40,035 nucleotides of DNA from Actinomycetes bacterium (lineage in GTDB: Bacteria; Actinomycetota; Actinomycetes; Streptosporangiales; Streptosporangiaceae): NCBI GenBank assembly GCA_025964575.1, contig JAOPYO010000434.1:1-40035 (forward strand), in the 5' to 3' direction. A program made the translations under genes and the position numbers. Shown here in pieces: positions 1 through 7,700 of the stretch. Numbering within the stretch: the stretch's first letter is position 1; every line of letters begins with the position of its first letter. The notes under the pieces are model-generated. The model was not told the origin of the DNA and did no database searches. It saw only the letters and a program-made list of their open reading frames with translations.

Positions 1-1
1 G

Positions 2-232
2 ATCCTGGGCCTCTCGACGCTGTTCTTCCTCTACAACGTGTACCGGACCGCACGGGAGGCGCCGCGGGTCGACGTCGATGATCCCTGGGGGTTCGGGAAC
101 TCGCTGGAGTGGGCGACCTCCTGCCCGCCGCCGCGGCACAACTTCAAGGCCATTCCGCGAATCCGATCCGAACGGCCGGCCTTCGATCTGCACTACCCAC
201 CGGAACGTGCGATCGAACAGTTCGGCGACTGA
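2..232 (+). CDS. ctaD: Cytochrome c oxidase subunit I, C-terminal end (partial)
   Basis: This is the last 76 codons of an open frame that enters from the left edge. The visible piece has the end of a membrane helix ([12 protein letters not shown]) and then the conserved actinobacterial CtaD tail: [18 protein letters not shown], then HNF and [15 protein letters not shown]. In the family this subunit spans the membrane many times and holds haem a and the haem a3-CuB centre of the aa3 terminal oxidase; none of those ligands lie in this fragment. The start is outside the window. The gene ends 26 bp before the stop of the convergent SDR gene, with no clear terminator hairpin between them. Confidence 0.93.
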   Translation: MLGLSTLFFLYNVYRTAREAPRVDVDDPWGFGNSLEWATSCPPPRHNFKAIPRIRSERPAFDLHYPPERAIEQFGD

Positions 233-258
233 AGCCGGAAACGACCAAGGGAGGGACG

Positions 259-1080
259 TCAGTCCTTCTGAGTGCGGAAGCGGTCCACGGCGAACTGGGC
301 GACGCGGATCGCACCACCGGGGGTGAGGCGCATGCCGCGCCAAGCGGCGCGGCCGGAGGCCGGGGCCACGATGAGCGCATGGTTCTTGTTGACGCCACGC
401 ATTATGTCGCGGGCCAGCTTCTCGGCCGTGTAGAGCTTCGGCAAGGCCTGCTTGAGGTCGGGCCCGGCGTCGCCGCTCAGCTCGGTCTCCGGCAGGTCCG
501 GGTTGACATGAGTGAGCAGCGGGGTGTCGACGAAGCTCGGGCAGATCACGCTGACCTTGACCCCACGGCCTGCGGCCTCCGCGCGAAGCCCGAGTGAGAG
601 GCCGACGACGGCGTGCTTGGTGGCGGTGTACGGGATCCCCATCGGCATGGGCACCAGGCCGGCCAGCGACGCGGTGTTGACGAGGTGCCCGTACCCCTGC
701 TCGAGCATGATCGGGTAGGCCGCGTGGACGCCGTGCACGACGCCCTTGAGGTTGATGTCGATGGCCCGGTTCCAGTGGTCAAGGGTGAGAGCCTCGGCCA
801 GGCCGCCGATGGCGATGCCCGCGTTGTTGAAGACCAGGTCGAGCCGGCCGTGGTCGGCCTTGACCGACTGGAAGAGCCCGGCCACCGCCTCGGCGTCCCG
901 TACATCCAGGGTGGCGGCGAAGGCCTTGCCCGGTCCGACCGAGTTGAGCTTGTGGGCCACCTGTTCGGCGCCCTCGATGTTCACGTCTGACACGATCACG
1001 GTGTCGCCGCGGGTGACCAGGGAGGTGGCGATGGCCCGGCCGATGCCGGACGCGCCACCGGTCACGATCGCAATACTCAT
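259..1080 (-). CDS. Short-chain dehydrogenase/reductase (SDR)
   Basis: A 273-residue classical SDR. The Rossmann nucleotide-binding motif TGGASGIG lies at about residues 7-14, NNAG at 85-88, the catalytic Ser at about 138 (NTASLAG), and YxxxK as Y151/K155 (YTATK). The acidic residue after beta-2 (SDVN, D32) suggests NAD(H) rather than NADP(H), by family rule. The substrate cannot be read from sequence. The ATG at 1080 is preceded by a purine-rich GAGGCGGGAAG. It lies 88 bp downstream of the AurF-like gene on the same strand and may be read with it, but the gap also holds an ATTG-N-CAAT symmetric element that could be its own operator. Likely a redox partner in the same lipid or secondary metabolism unit (inference). 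Confidence 0.9.
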   Translation of the reverse strand: MSIAIVTGGASGIGRAIATSLVTRGDTVIVSDVNIEGAEQVAHKLNSVGPGKAFAATLDVRDAEAVAGLFQSVKADHGRLDLVFNNAGIAIGGLAEALTLDHWNRAIDINLKGVVHGVHAAYPIMLEQGYGHLVNTASLAGLVPMPMGIPYTATKHAVVGLSLGLRAEAAGRGVKVSVICPSFVDTPLLTHVNPDLPETELSGDAGPDLKQALPKLYTAEKLARDIMRGVNKNHALIVAPASGRAAWRGMRLTPGGAIRVAQFAVDRFRTQKD

Positions 1081-1114
1081 GCTTCCCGCCTCTTCGTCGC
1101 CGCCCGGGGCAGCT

Positions 1115-1133
1115 ATTGGACGTTTGATTCAAT
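1115..1133. promoter_or_regulatory. Candidate operator upstream of the SDR gene
   Basis: An imperfect dyad, ATTGGACGTTTGATTCAAT (arms ATTGGA and TTCAAT, 5 of 6 positions symmetric), sits 35 bp upstream of the SDR start in an AT-richer pocket. The geometry suits a TetR or similar dimer. It differs from the palindrome at 2855-2886, so a different regulator may act here. Purely sequence-based; no promoter hexamers are convincing. Confidence 0.3.
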
Positions 1134-1168
1134 GAGCGGAAAGTCTACTAACAAGTAACCCTCCTCGC

Positions 1169-2164
1169 TCATCGAGTGGCCGAAGTGTCCCAGATGCCGA
1201 AGGCGCGCCAGATCTGCTTGTTGGTCCGGGTCAGGATGTCCAACTCGGCGGCGAGGCTGCGGATCTTGCCGACGCAGTTGCGGATCTCCTCCTTGGCCAG
1301 GTCGTTGCGGTAGGCGTCGCGTACGACCTCCTTGGGGATGTCGAAGTGGCGGACCATCGATCCGGGCGGGGAGAGCATGATCCGGGCCATGATGCCGAGG
1401 ATGATCGGGGTGGCGACGCCGAGGATCTTCTTGCGGATCGGGTCGAGGTGGGGCACCCGGTGCTTGAGGTAGTGCCGGGCGAAGGAGATGTGCCGGGCCT
1501 CCTCCGCGATATGGATCTTAACGATCGTCTCTTCCAGCGGGTGCTTGACGTGACCATCCTTGATGGTCTTGCGCTGGACGTAGTCGATCGGGTCCTCACC
1601 GCCGAGCACGAAGATGAAGAACAGCTCCGTGTTCAGCCGGGGGATCATCGGAGCGAGCTGGGCGATCAGGTTGAGGGCCTTGGGCATGCCCCTGACCGGC
1701 ATGCCGGTCCGGTTCACGAACTCCTGGAACATCATCCCGTGGTGACACTCTTCGGTGGTCTCGTGGTAGACGTACCGGAACTCCGGGCGGCCGTTGGGCA
1801 GCTTGTAGGCGTAGGTCAGCAGGCCACGCTTGAGCAGGTTCTCGAACTGCAGGCCGATCTTCATGGCGGTGGCGACCCGCCAGAGCCCGATCTGAGCCTG
1901 GATCTCGATCGGCTGGGACCGGTACCACTCGGTTGAGCCGAGCCTGTCGTTCGACGGCAGGATCCAGCGGGGGTCGTTCTTGTCGACCTTGAACTCGGGG
2001 TCGTCCCACGGGATGTCCGCGTACGCCTCCCAGTGCTTGTCGACCGAGGCCTTGTTCAGGCGGTCGATGACACCGAGATAGGACTTGCGATCGGAGATCT
2101 TTTCGCGGACTTCCTCCGCGAGATCCGTGGGGGCGGTCCGGCGGGTGGTCCGGGGGATGGACAT
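1169..2164 (-). CDS. AurF-like diiron oxygenase
   Basis: A 331-residue protein of the AurF (p-aminobenzoate N-oxygenase) diiron family. A ligand set matching AurF spacing is visible: E109 (QFENLL), ExxH at about 138-142 (TEECHHGMMF), E190 (LGGEDP), then H218, E222 and H225 (HIAEEARHISF). These would hold a carboxylate-bridged di-iron site in a helical bundle. AurF itself oxidises an arylamine to a nitro group; many actinobacterial relatives have no known substrate, so N-oxygenation here is only a possibility. The ATG at 2164 overlaps the TetR stop (TGATG), so the two are translationally coupled and probably share the operator at 2855-2886. A GTG one codon upstream is the alternative start. 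Confidence 0.85.
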   Translation of the reverse strand: MSIPRTTRRTAPTDLAEEVREKISDRKSYLGVIDRLNKASVDKHWEAYADIPWDDPEFKVDKNDPRWILPSNDRLGSTEWYRSQPIEIQAQIGLWRVATAMKIGLQFENLLKRGLLTYAYKLPNGRPEFRYVYHETTEECHHGMMFQEFVNRTGMPVRGMPKALNLIAQLAPMIPRLNTELFFIFVLGGEDPIDYVQRKTIKDGHVKHPLEETIVKIHIAEEARHISFARHYLKHRVPHLDPIRKKILGVATPIILGIMARIMLSPPGSMVRHFDIPKEVVRDAYRNDLAKEEIRNCVGKIRSLAAELDILTRTNKQIWRAFGIWDTSATR

Positions 2165-2835
2165 CACAGGGCTCCCTTGTCGGCCTGGGCTGAGCTGACG
2201 TTTTTGGAAATGAGCAGGGTGGCGAAGAGCTTGAGCTGGGTCATCACGGCGGCCTGATGGCCGTGTGCGTCGTGGTCCAGCGAGTTCTGCAGCGAGAGCC
2301 CGACGAGCAGCGCGAACAACGCGCGGATCGCGGTGTCCAGGAGGTCTTCGGGGAGGGTCTCGGGGAACAGCTCGTGGAAGACCTCTTTGACGATCTGTAC
2401 GACCCGTTCGCTGAGGTCGGCGCTCAGATCCCGCAGCGTCTCGTCCGTACGGCCGGCCAGCGCGAGCTCCAGCAGCGCCATCGCCGGCGGTTGCCGGAGC
2501 GTGTGCCAGAAGAGGTCGAGCGCGCCGGAGACGTTGCGGTCCTCGTCGGGCAGCGAGTCGTACGCCTCGTGGTACTCGTCCCGCAGCTTGTCCAGCAGGT
2601 GCTCCAGCGCGGCGGCGACCAGCACCATCTTGGTGGGGTAGTGATGTTGCTGCGCCCCCCGGGACACCCCAGCGCGGCGGGACACCTCGGTGGTGGAAAG
2701 CCCCGCCCAGCCGAGGTCCGCGAGAGCACCGGCCGTCGCGTCGAGCAGCCGGGTCTGGGTCTCGGACCGGCGCTGCTCCTGCGTACGGCGGCTGCTGTGC
2801 CGGCGATGATGCCGGCGACGTTCACTGATTGACAC
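2164..2835 (-). CDS. TetR-family transcriptional regulator
   Basis: About 223 residues. After an Arg/His-rich N-terminal tail there is a TetR DNA-binding domain: helix 1 TRLLDATAGALADLGWAGL, then TTEVSRRAGVSRGAQQHHYPTK as the helix-turn-helix. The C-terminal half is the all-helical ligand and dimerisation domain. The frame stays open to a TTG at 2871 and an ATG at 2859, but both lie inside the palindrome at 2855-2886, so I prefer the GTG at 2835 (start VSISERRR); no strong ribosome site separates the choices. It is the first gene of a TetR/AurF-like unit with overlapping stop and start. Expected role: autorepressor and repressor of the diiron enzyme, released by an unknown ligand, possibly a fatty acyl or aromatic compound (inference). 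Confidence 0.88.
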   Translation of the reverse strand: MSISERRRHHRRHSSRRTQEQRRSETQTRLLDATAGALADLGWAGLSTTEVSRRAGVSRGAQQHHYPTKMVLVAAALEHLLDKLRDEYHEAYDSLPDEDRNVSGALDLFWHTLRQPPAMALLELALAGRTDETLRDLSADLSERVVQIVKEVFHELFPETLPEDLLDTAIRALFALLVGLSLQNSLDHDAHGHQAAVMTQLKLFATLLISKNVSSAQADKGAL

Positions 2836-2854
2836 ATCTCGAAGATACGAGCAG

Positions 2855-2886
2855 AACATACAAGCAAGCAAGCTTGCTTGTATGTT
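2855..2886. promoter_or_regulatory. TetR operator palindrome
   Basis: A 32-bp element with two perfect 14-bp arms (AACATACAAGCAAG and CTTGCTTGTATGTT) around the 4-bp spacer CAAG. The right part also holds a second perfect palindrome, AAGCAAGCTTGCTT, so two overlapping dimer sites are possible. It lies 20 bp upstream of the chosen TetR start and 64 bp upstream of the divergent alaA start. This is the arrangement expected for autoregulation by the adjacent TetR protein. Confidence 0.75.
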
Positions 2887-2914
2887 GCGCGCATCACAAT
2901 TGGATAGATCGTCC

Positions 2915-2950
2915 AGTGAAGGGCGTGCGGCGCGGCACTAGGGTTGCTCC
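2915..2950 (+). promoter_or_regulatory. Probable leaderless promoter of alaA
   Basis: A TAGGGT hexamer at 2939-2944 (TANNNT type) is followed by exactly 6 nt and then the ATG at 2951. This is the spacing expected when transcription starts at the A of the start codon. A weak -35-like AGTGAA lies at 2915-2920, 18 bp upstream. There is no Shine-Dalgarno sequence before the ATG, which supports a leaderless mRNA. Confidence 0.5.
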
Positions 2951-4159
2951 ATGCAGGTCACGCAATCGGACAAGCTCGCCACGGTCGTCTATGACATCCG
3001 AGGACCGGTGCTGAAGCGCGCCATGCAGATGGAGGCGACCGGGAACCGGATCCTCAAACTGCACATCGGTAACCCGGCACCATTCGGATTCGAGGCGCCA
3101 CCGGAGATCCTTCAGGACGTCATCCTCAATCTTCCGCAGGCCCACGGGTACAGCGACTCCAAGGGGATCCTCCCGGCCCGTCGCGCCGTCGTGCAGCACT
3201 ACGAGGAGCAGGGGTTCACCCGCCTGGACGTCGAGGACGTCTTCCTGGGCAACGGTGTCTCCGAGCTGATCACGATGACCCTGCAGGCGCTGCTCAACTA
3301 CGGTGACGAGGTGCTGATCCCGGCCCCGGACTACCCGCTGTGGACTGCATCGGTCTCACTGTCCGGCGGCACGCCGGTGCACTATCTCTGCGACGAGGGG
3401 GCAGGTTGGATGCCCGACCTCGCCGATATCGAGGCGAAGCTCACCCCTCGGACCCGCGCACTGGTGATCATTAACCCGAACAACCCGACGGGTGCGGTCT
3501 ACTCCCGCGAACTCCTCGAGGACCTGGTGGAGCTGGCGCGCCGGCACAACCTTGTCCTGTTCTCCGACGAGATCTACGACCGGATCCTGTACGACGGTGC
3601 CGTCCACACCTCGGTCGCACCGCTCGCTCCCGATGTGCTCTGCCTGACCTTCTCGGGGTTGTCCAAGGCCTACCGGGTCTGCGGGTTCCGATCCGGGTGG
3701 ATGGTGGTCAGCGGCCCGAAGGAGCACGCGAAGTCCTACATCGAGGGCCTGGAGACGCTCGCGAACATGCGGCTGTGTCCCAATGTGCCCGGTCAGTACG
3801 CGATCCAGGCCGCGCTGGGTGGCCGCCAGACCATCAACGACCTGATCCTGCCCGGTGGGCGGCTACGCGAGCAGCGTGATCGGGCGGTCCAGTTGCTCAA
3901 TGCCATTCCCGGGGTGAGTTGTGTGGAGCCCAAGGGGGCGCTGTACGTCTTCCCCCGGCTCGACCCCGAGGTCTACCGCATCGACGACGACGAGGAGTTC
4001 GTGCTGGATCTGCTGGAGAAGCAGAAGATCCTGGTCATGCAGGGCACCGGTTTCAACTGGCCGTCCACCGATCACTTCCGGGTCGTCACCTTGCAGCGCG
4101 CCGATGACCTTGAAGAGGCCATCGGCCGCATAGCCGATTTCCTGGCCGAGCGGCGCTAG
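2951..4159 (+). CDS. alaA: Class I aminotransferase, AlaA type
   Basis: A 402-residue PLP-dependent fold-type I aminotransferase, very close in sequence to the AlaA group (glutamate-pyruvate transaminase; relatives are often called AspC in actinobacteria). Visible marks are YDIRGPVLK near the N-terminus, LHIGNPAPFGF, GYSDSKG, APDYPLW, INPNNPTGAVYS, FSDEIYDRILYD, and the Schiff-base lysine K239 in SGLSKAYRV followed by GFRSGWM. Reaction in the family: pyruvate + L-glutamate to L-alanine + 2-oxoglutarate, in the cytosol. The length is normal for the family (about 400). The ATG at 2951 fits both the homologous N-terminus and the leaderless promoter. It is divergent from the TetR gene and convergent with the FN3-like gene. 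Confidence 0.93.
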   Translation: MQVTQSDKLATVVYDIRGPVLKRAMQMEATGNRILKLHIGNPAPFGFEAPPEILQDVILNLPQAHGYSDSKGILPARRAVVQHYEEQGFTRLDVEDVFLGNGVSELITMTLQALLNYGDEVLIPAPDYPLWTASVSLSGGTPVHYLCDEGAGWMPDLADIEAKLTPRTRALVIINPNNPTGAVYSRELLEDLVELARRHNLVLFSDEIYDRILYDGAVHTSVAPLAPDVLCLTFSGLSKAYRVCGFRSGWMVVSGPKEHAKSYIEGLETLANMRLCPNVPGQYAIQAALGGRQTINDLILPGGRLREQRDRAVQLLNAIPGVSCVEPKGALYVFPRLDPEVYRIDDDEEFVLDLLEKQKILVMQGTGFNWPSTDHFRVVTLQRADDLEEAIGRIADFLAERR

Positions 4160-4183
4160 GTAGGGGATGTACCGGCCCTAGCG
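4154..4183. terminator. Weak bidirectional hairpin between alaA and the FN3-like gene
   Basis: CGCTAGG at 4154-4160 pairs with CCTAGCG at 4177-4183, with an inner GGTA/TACC pairing possible. The element overlaps the ends of both convergent genes. The stem is short and has no U-tract, so the terminator call is tentative. Confidence 0.35.
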
Positions 4184-4642
4184 GGTCAACGGGGCGGACA
4201 GGTCGCCGGGCGTGTTCCGCCTGTCGATCGCCGCCACCGTCCAGCTGTGCGGCACGTTCTTCTGCAGGCGGGTGTCGTCGAAGGACGTGGCCGTGGTCTG
4301 GCCGACACTTTTGCCGTCGCGGTAGACGACGTAGCCGACGGCCTTCGCCACCGGCCGCCACCGTAGTGAGACCGAGATCTGGTGCCGGCTGCCGGTCAGG
4401 TGGTCCGGCGCGCCCAGCCCGGCGCCGCGCGGAACGCTGGTCGAGAACGGCACCCTCCTCCTGACACGCACGGCAAGGGGATTCGGTGTCTGCCCCGGCG
4501 AGTAGAGCGGGGGCGGCGTCACCTGGATCACCCTGACCGGCCCGTGCCGTTCCGGCCCGCCGAGCAGCCACGCCGTCAGCAGTCCGCCCGCCAGGAGACC
4601 GGCGGCCACCACCGCTGCCGAGATCCGCTGCGCCCGGGACAT
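4178..4642 (-). CDS. Small membrane-anchored protein with an FN3-like domain
   Basis: 154 residues. One hydrophobic N-terminal helix (about 8-27, ISAAVVAAGLLAGGLLTAWLL) acts as a signal anchor, then a Pro-rich linker with TPPPLYSPGQTPNP, and a C-terminal beta domain at about 85-150. The ISVSLRW, AVGYVVYRDG and VPHSWTVAAIDRRN stretches look like strands B, C and F of a fibronectin type III fold. No enzyme motif is seen. The ATG at 4642 has AGGCGG upstream. It is divergent from the large secreted mosaic protein at 4795, so both may act at the cell surface, but no functional link is proven. Confidence 0.65.
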   Translation of the reverse strand: MSRAQRISAAVVAAGLLAGGLLTAWLLGGPERHGPVRVIQVTPPPLYSPGQTPNPLAVRVRRRVPFSTSVPRGAGLGAPDHLTGSRHQISVSLRWRPVAKAVGYVVYRDGKSVGQTTATSFDDTRLQKNVPHSWTVAAIDRRNTPGDLSAPLTR

Positions 4643-4794
4643 GTGACCGCCTGTTCTGAGATCGCGACCATGGTTCCAACTGTGAAACGAAACTGGACGA
4701 ATGGCGATTACTAGTTAAAACAGAGATATACATTGCGTCGGTAGTTTAGTGAGCTAATGACCTGGACGGGTCACAGAGCGTGCAGGGGAGATTC
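4643..4794. promoter_or_regulatory. Divergent, AT-rich intergenic region
   Basis: This 152-bp gap separates two divergent surface-protein genes and is clearly AT-richer than its surroundings (ACTAGTTAAAAC and ATATACATT stretches near 4710-4735). Promoters for both genes must lie here. I cannot assign hexamers with confidence. A strong ribosome site, AGGGGAG at 4784-4790, sits 4 nt before the GTG at 4795 and decides the start of the large gene. Confidence 0.5.
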
Positions 4795-7700
4795 GTGGAC
4801 CTCGGGATGCGCCTGGTCACCCGGTCGTACAGGACGCGGGCCGTGCTCGCCGCGATGGTCGCGGTGGCCTTGGTCATTCTGGTCGGGGCGGTCACACTCC
4901 GGCCGGCGGTGGGCGACGTCAGCACAGTGTCGAATGACAACCTACGGACGGCGTGGGACTCCGCCGAGCCCGATCTGAGCCCCGCCTCGGTGTCCTCCTC
5001 GGATTTCGGGCAGCAGTTCGCGGTCGAGGTCGACGGTCAGGTGTACGCCCAGCCACTGGTGATCGGTGACACGCTGGTCGTGGCCACCGAGCACAACATG
5101 ATCTACGGGCTCGATGCGGCGACCGGCTCCCAGAAGTGGTCCCGGAGTGTCGGGAAATCCTGGCTATCGACAGTGATCGGCTGTGGCGACCTGACCCCCG
5201 AGATCGGTATCACCTCCACACCGGTCTATGATCCGGCGACCATGTCGATCTACTTCACCGCGAAGGTGGATGACGGTCCCGACAACAAGCATCCGCACCA
5301 TTACATGCACGCCGTTGACCCGTCGACCGGCAAGGAGCGGCTGGGCTGGCCAGTGACGATCGCGGGCGCGCCCTCCAACGATCCGTCCTCGAGCTTCGAC
5401 GCGATGCACGAATTGCAGCGGCCCGGTCTGCTGCTGCAGGACGGTGTCGTGTACGCCGCGTTCGGTGGGCACTGCGACTACAAGCCCTACCGCGGATACG
5501 TGGCGGGCGTCAGCACCACGACGCACAAGATGACGTCGCTCTTGGCCACCGAGGTCGGCGCTTCCAACCAGGGAGCCGGCGTCTGGCAGTCCGGTGGCGG
5601 ACTGGTCTCCGACGCCAGCGGTCGTACGTTCCTGACGACGGGGAACGGGGTCATGCCCCCGGCCGGGCCCGGCACCACTCCGCCCGGCACCCTGTCGGAG
5701 TCGGTCGTCCGTCTGAAGACCAACGCCGACAAGAGCCTCAGCATGGCGGACTTCTTCAGCCCGGCCAATGCCCCGACACTGGACAAGAACGACACCGACC
5801 TGGGATCTGGCGGACCGATCGCCCTGCCCGACTCGTTCGGGACGAACCCGCATTTGCTCGTCCAGCAGGGCAAGGACGGGCGGGTCTTCCTGCTCGACCG
5901 TGACAACCTGGGCGGGCGCTCGCAGGGCTCTGGGGGCGGGGACGCCGTTGTGGGCACGGTCGGTCCGTTCCAGGGGCTGTGGGGCCACCCCGCCGCGTGG
6001 AGCGGCGACGGCGGGTACGTCTACGTGGTCGGCAATGGCGGCCCGTTGCGGGCGCTCAAGTCCGGGAAGGTCGGCGTCAAGCCGACACTGACGGCGGTCG
6101 GCACCAGCACCGACAGTTTCCCGTACGCCTCAGGCTCTCCGGTCGTGACCTCGAACGGGTCCACGTCCGGAAGCGGGGTCGTCTGGGTGGTGCGGACCAA
6201 CGGAACCACGGGCGCCAACGCGCAGCTCCGCGCCTACTCCGCGGTGCCCGACGCAGCGGGCAATCTGGCGTCGCTCTACTCAGCGCCGATCGGCACGGCG
6301 TCGAAGTTCTCGGTGCCCGCCACCAACGGCGGACGTGTCTACGTGGGAACCCGCGACGGCAAGGTTGTCGCCTTCGGTCGCCCCGCCAAGTCGGCGCTCA
6401 CCGCCAGTCCGGTCGACTTCGGCAACGTGGCCGTGGGGGACACCACCACCAAGACCTTGAGCCTGACGGCAACTAAATCGCTGAATGTGACGGGTGTCAG
6501 CACGGCCACGCCCTTCGGCGTCACCCAGCCGACCACCCTTCCGGTCCCGCTTGGCGCGGGCGACACGCTGGAACTGCCGGTGTCGTTCACGCCGGGCGCC
6601 GCCGGTGGGGCTACTGAGATCCTGTCCGTCACGACCGACAGCGGTACCGTCGGGTTCTCGCTCAACGGAACCGGCACCAAGGCCGGGCTGGCCGCCTCCC
6701 CCGCCGCCGCAACCTTCAACTCTCAGCCGGTGGGGACGACCGCGAATGTCAACGTGCAGATCACCAACACCGGTACCACCGACGAGACGCTCGGCGCCTC
6801 GACCGGGCCCAGCGGACCGTACACCGTCACCGGCCTGCCCGCCGAGGGCACCCCGGAGGCCGTGGTGCCCGCCGGCGGGTCGTTCGTCATCTCGGTGACC
6901 TACGCTCCCACCGTGAGCGGGTCGAGCACCTCATCGATCACCGTGCCCTCTACGTCCGGCACGCTCACGATCCCGATCACCGGGACGTCCGTGAGCGGCG
7001 CGGGCAAACTGGAGATCGTGCCGTCCAAGGTCACCTTTGGCACGGTGGACGTCGGCTCGTCCCGGACGTTGAACTTCGACCTGGTCAACACCGGCAACAT
7101 TCCCTTGACCATCACGAAGGCCAAGGCCCCCAACAGCGACTTCACCAGTAGTACTCCGCTGTCCGAGGGGGTTGTCATCGGCCCCGAGCAAGTGATCCAC
7201 CAGGCGGTGACCTTCAAACCGAGCAAGCCCGGCGCGCAGAACGACAGCTACGAGGTCACCAGCGACACCGGACAGGGCGCGATCTACGTGCCGCTCGCCG
7301 GGACCGGGACCGGGACGGTGCCCGCGCCCAGCGGCGCCGCGTGGTCGGTGAACTCCACGGCGAAGATGAACGGCGGGGATCTGGTGCTCACCCCGGCGGT
7401 CAAGTCGAAGGCCGGGTCCGCCTTCTACCGGCAGGCGGTCCCGACCGAAGGTCTGCGCGTCGCGTTCACCGCCAAGCTCGGACCGGGCACAGGTGCCGAC
7501 GGCATGACCTTCACGATGCTCGATCCGGCCAAGACAAGTCCCGCTTCCGTCGGCACACCCGGCTCCGGCCTGGGCTTCCAGGGGCTGCGCGGTGTGGCCG
7601 TGTCCTTGGTCACCTCGTGGAACGCCACGGCGAAGTCCAAGAACTTCGTCGGCGTCACGGTGGGTCCTGGCGGCACGACCGGCCTCGTCTACAAGGCGAC

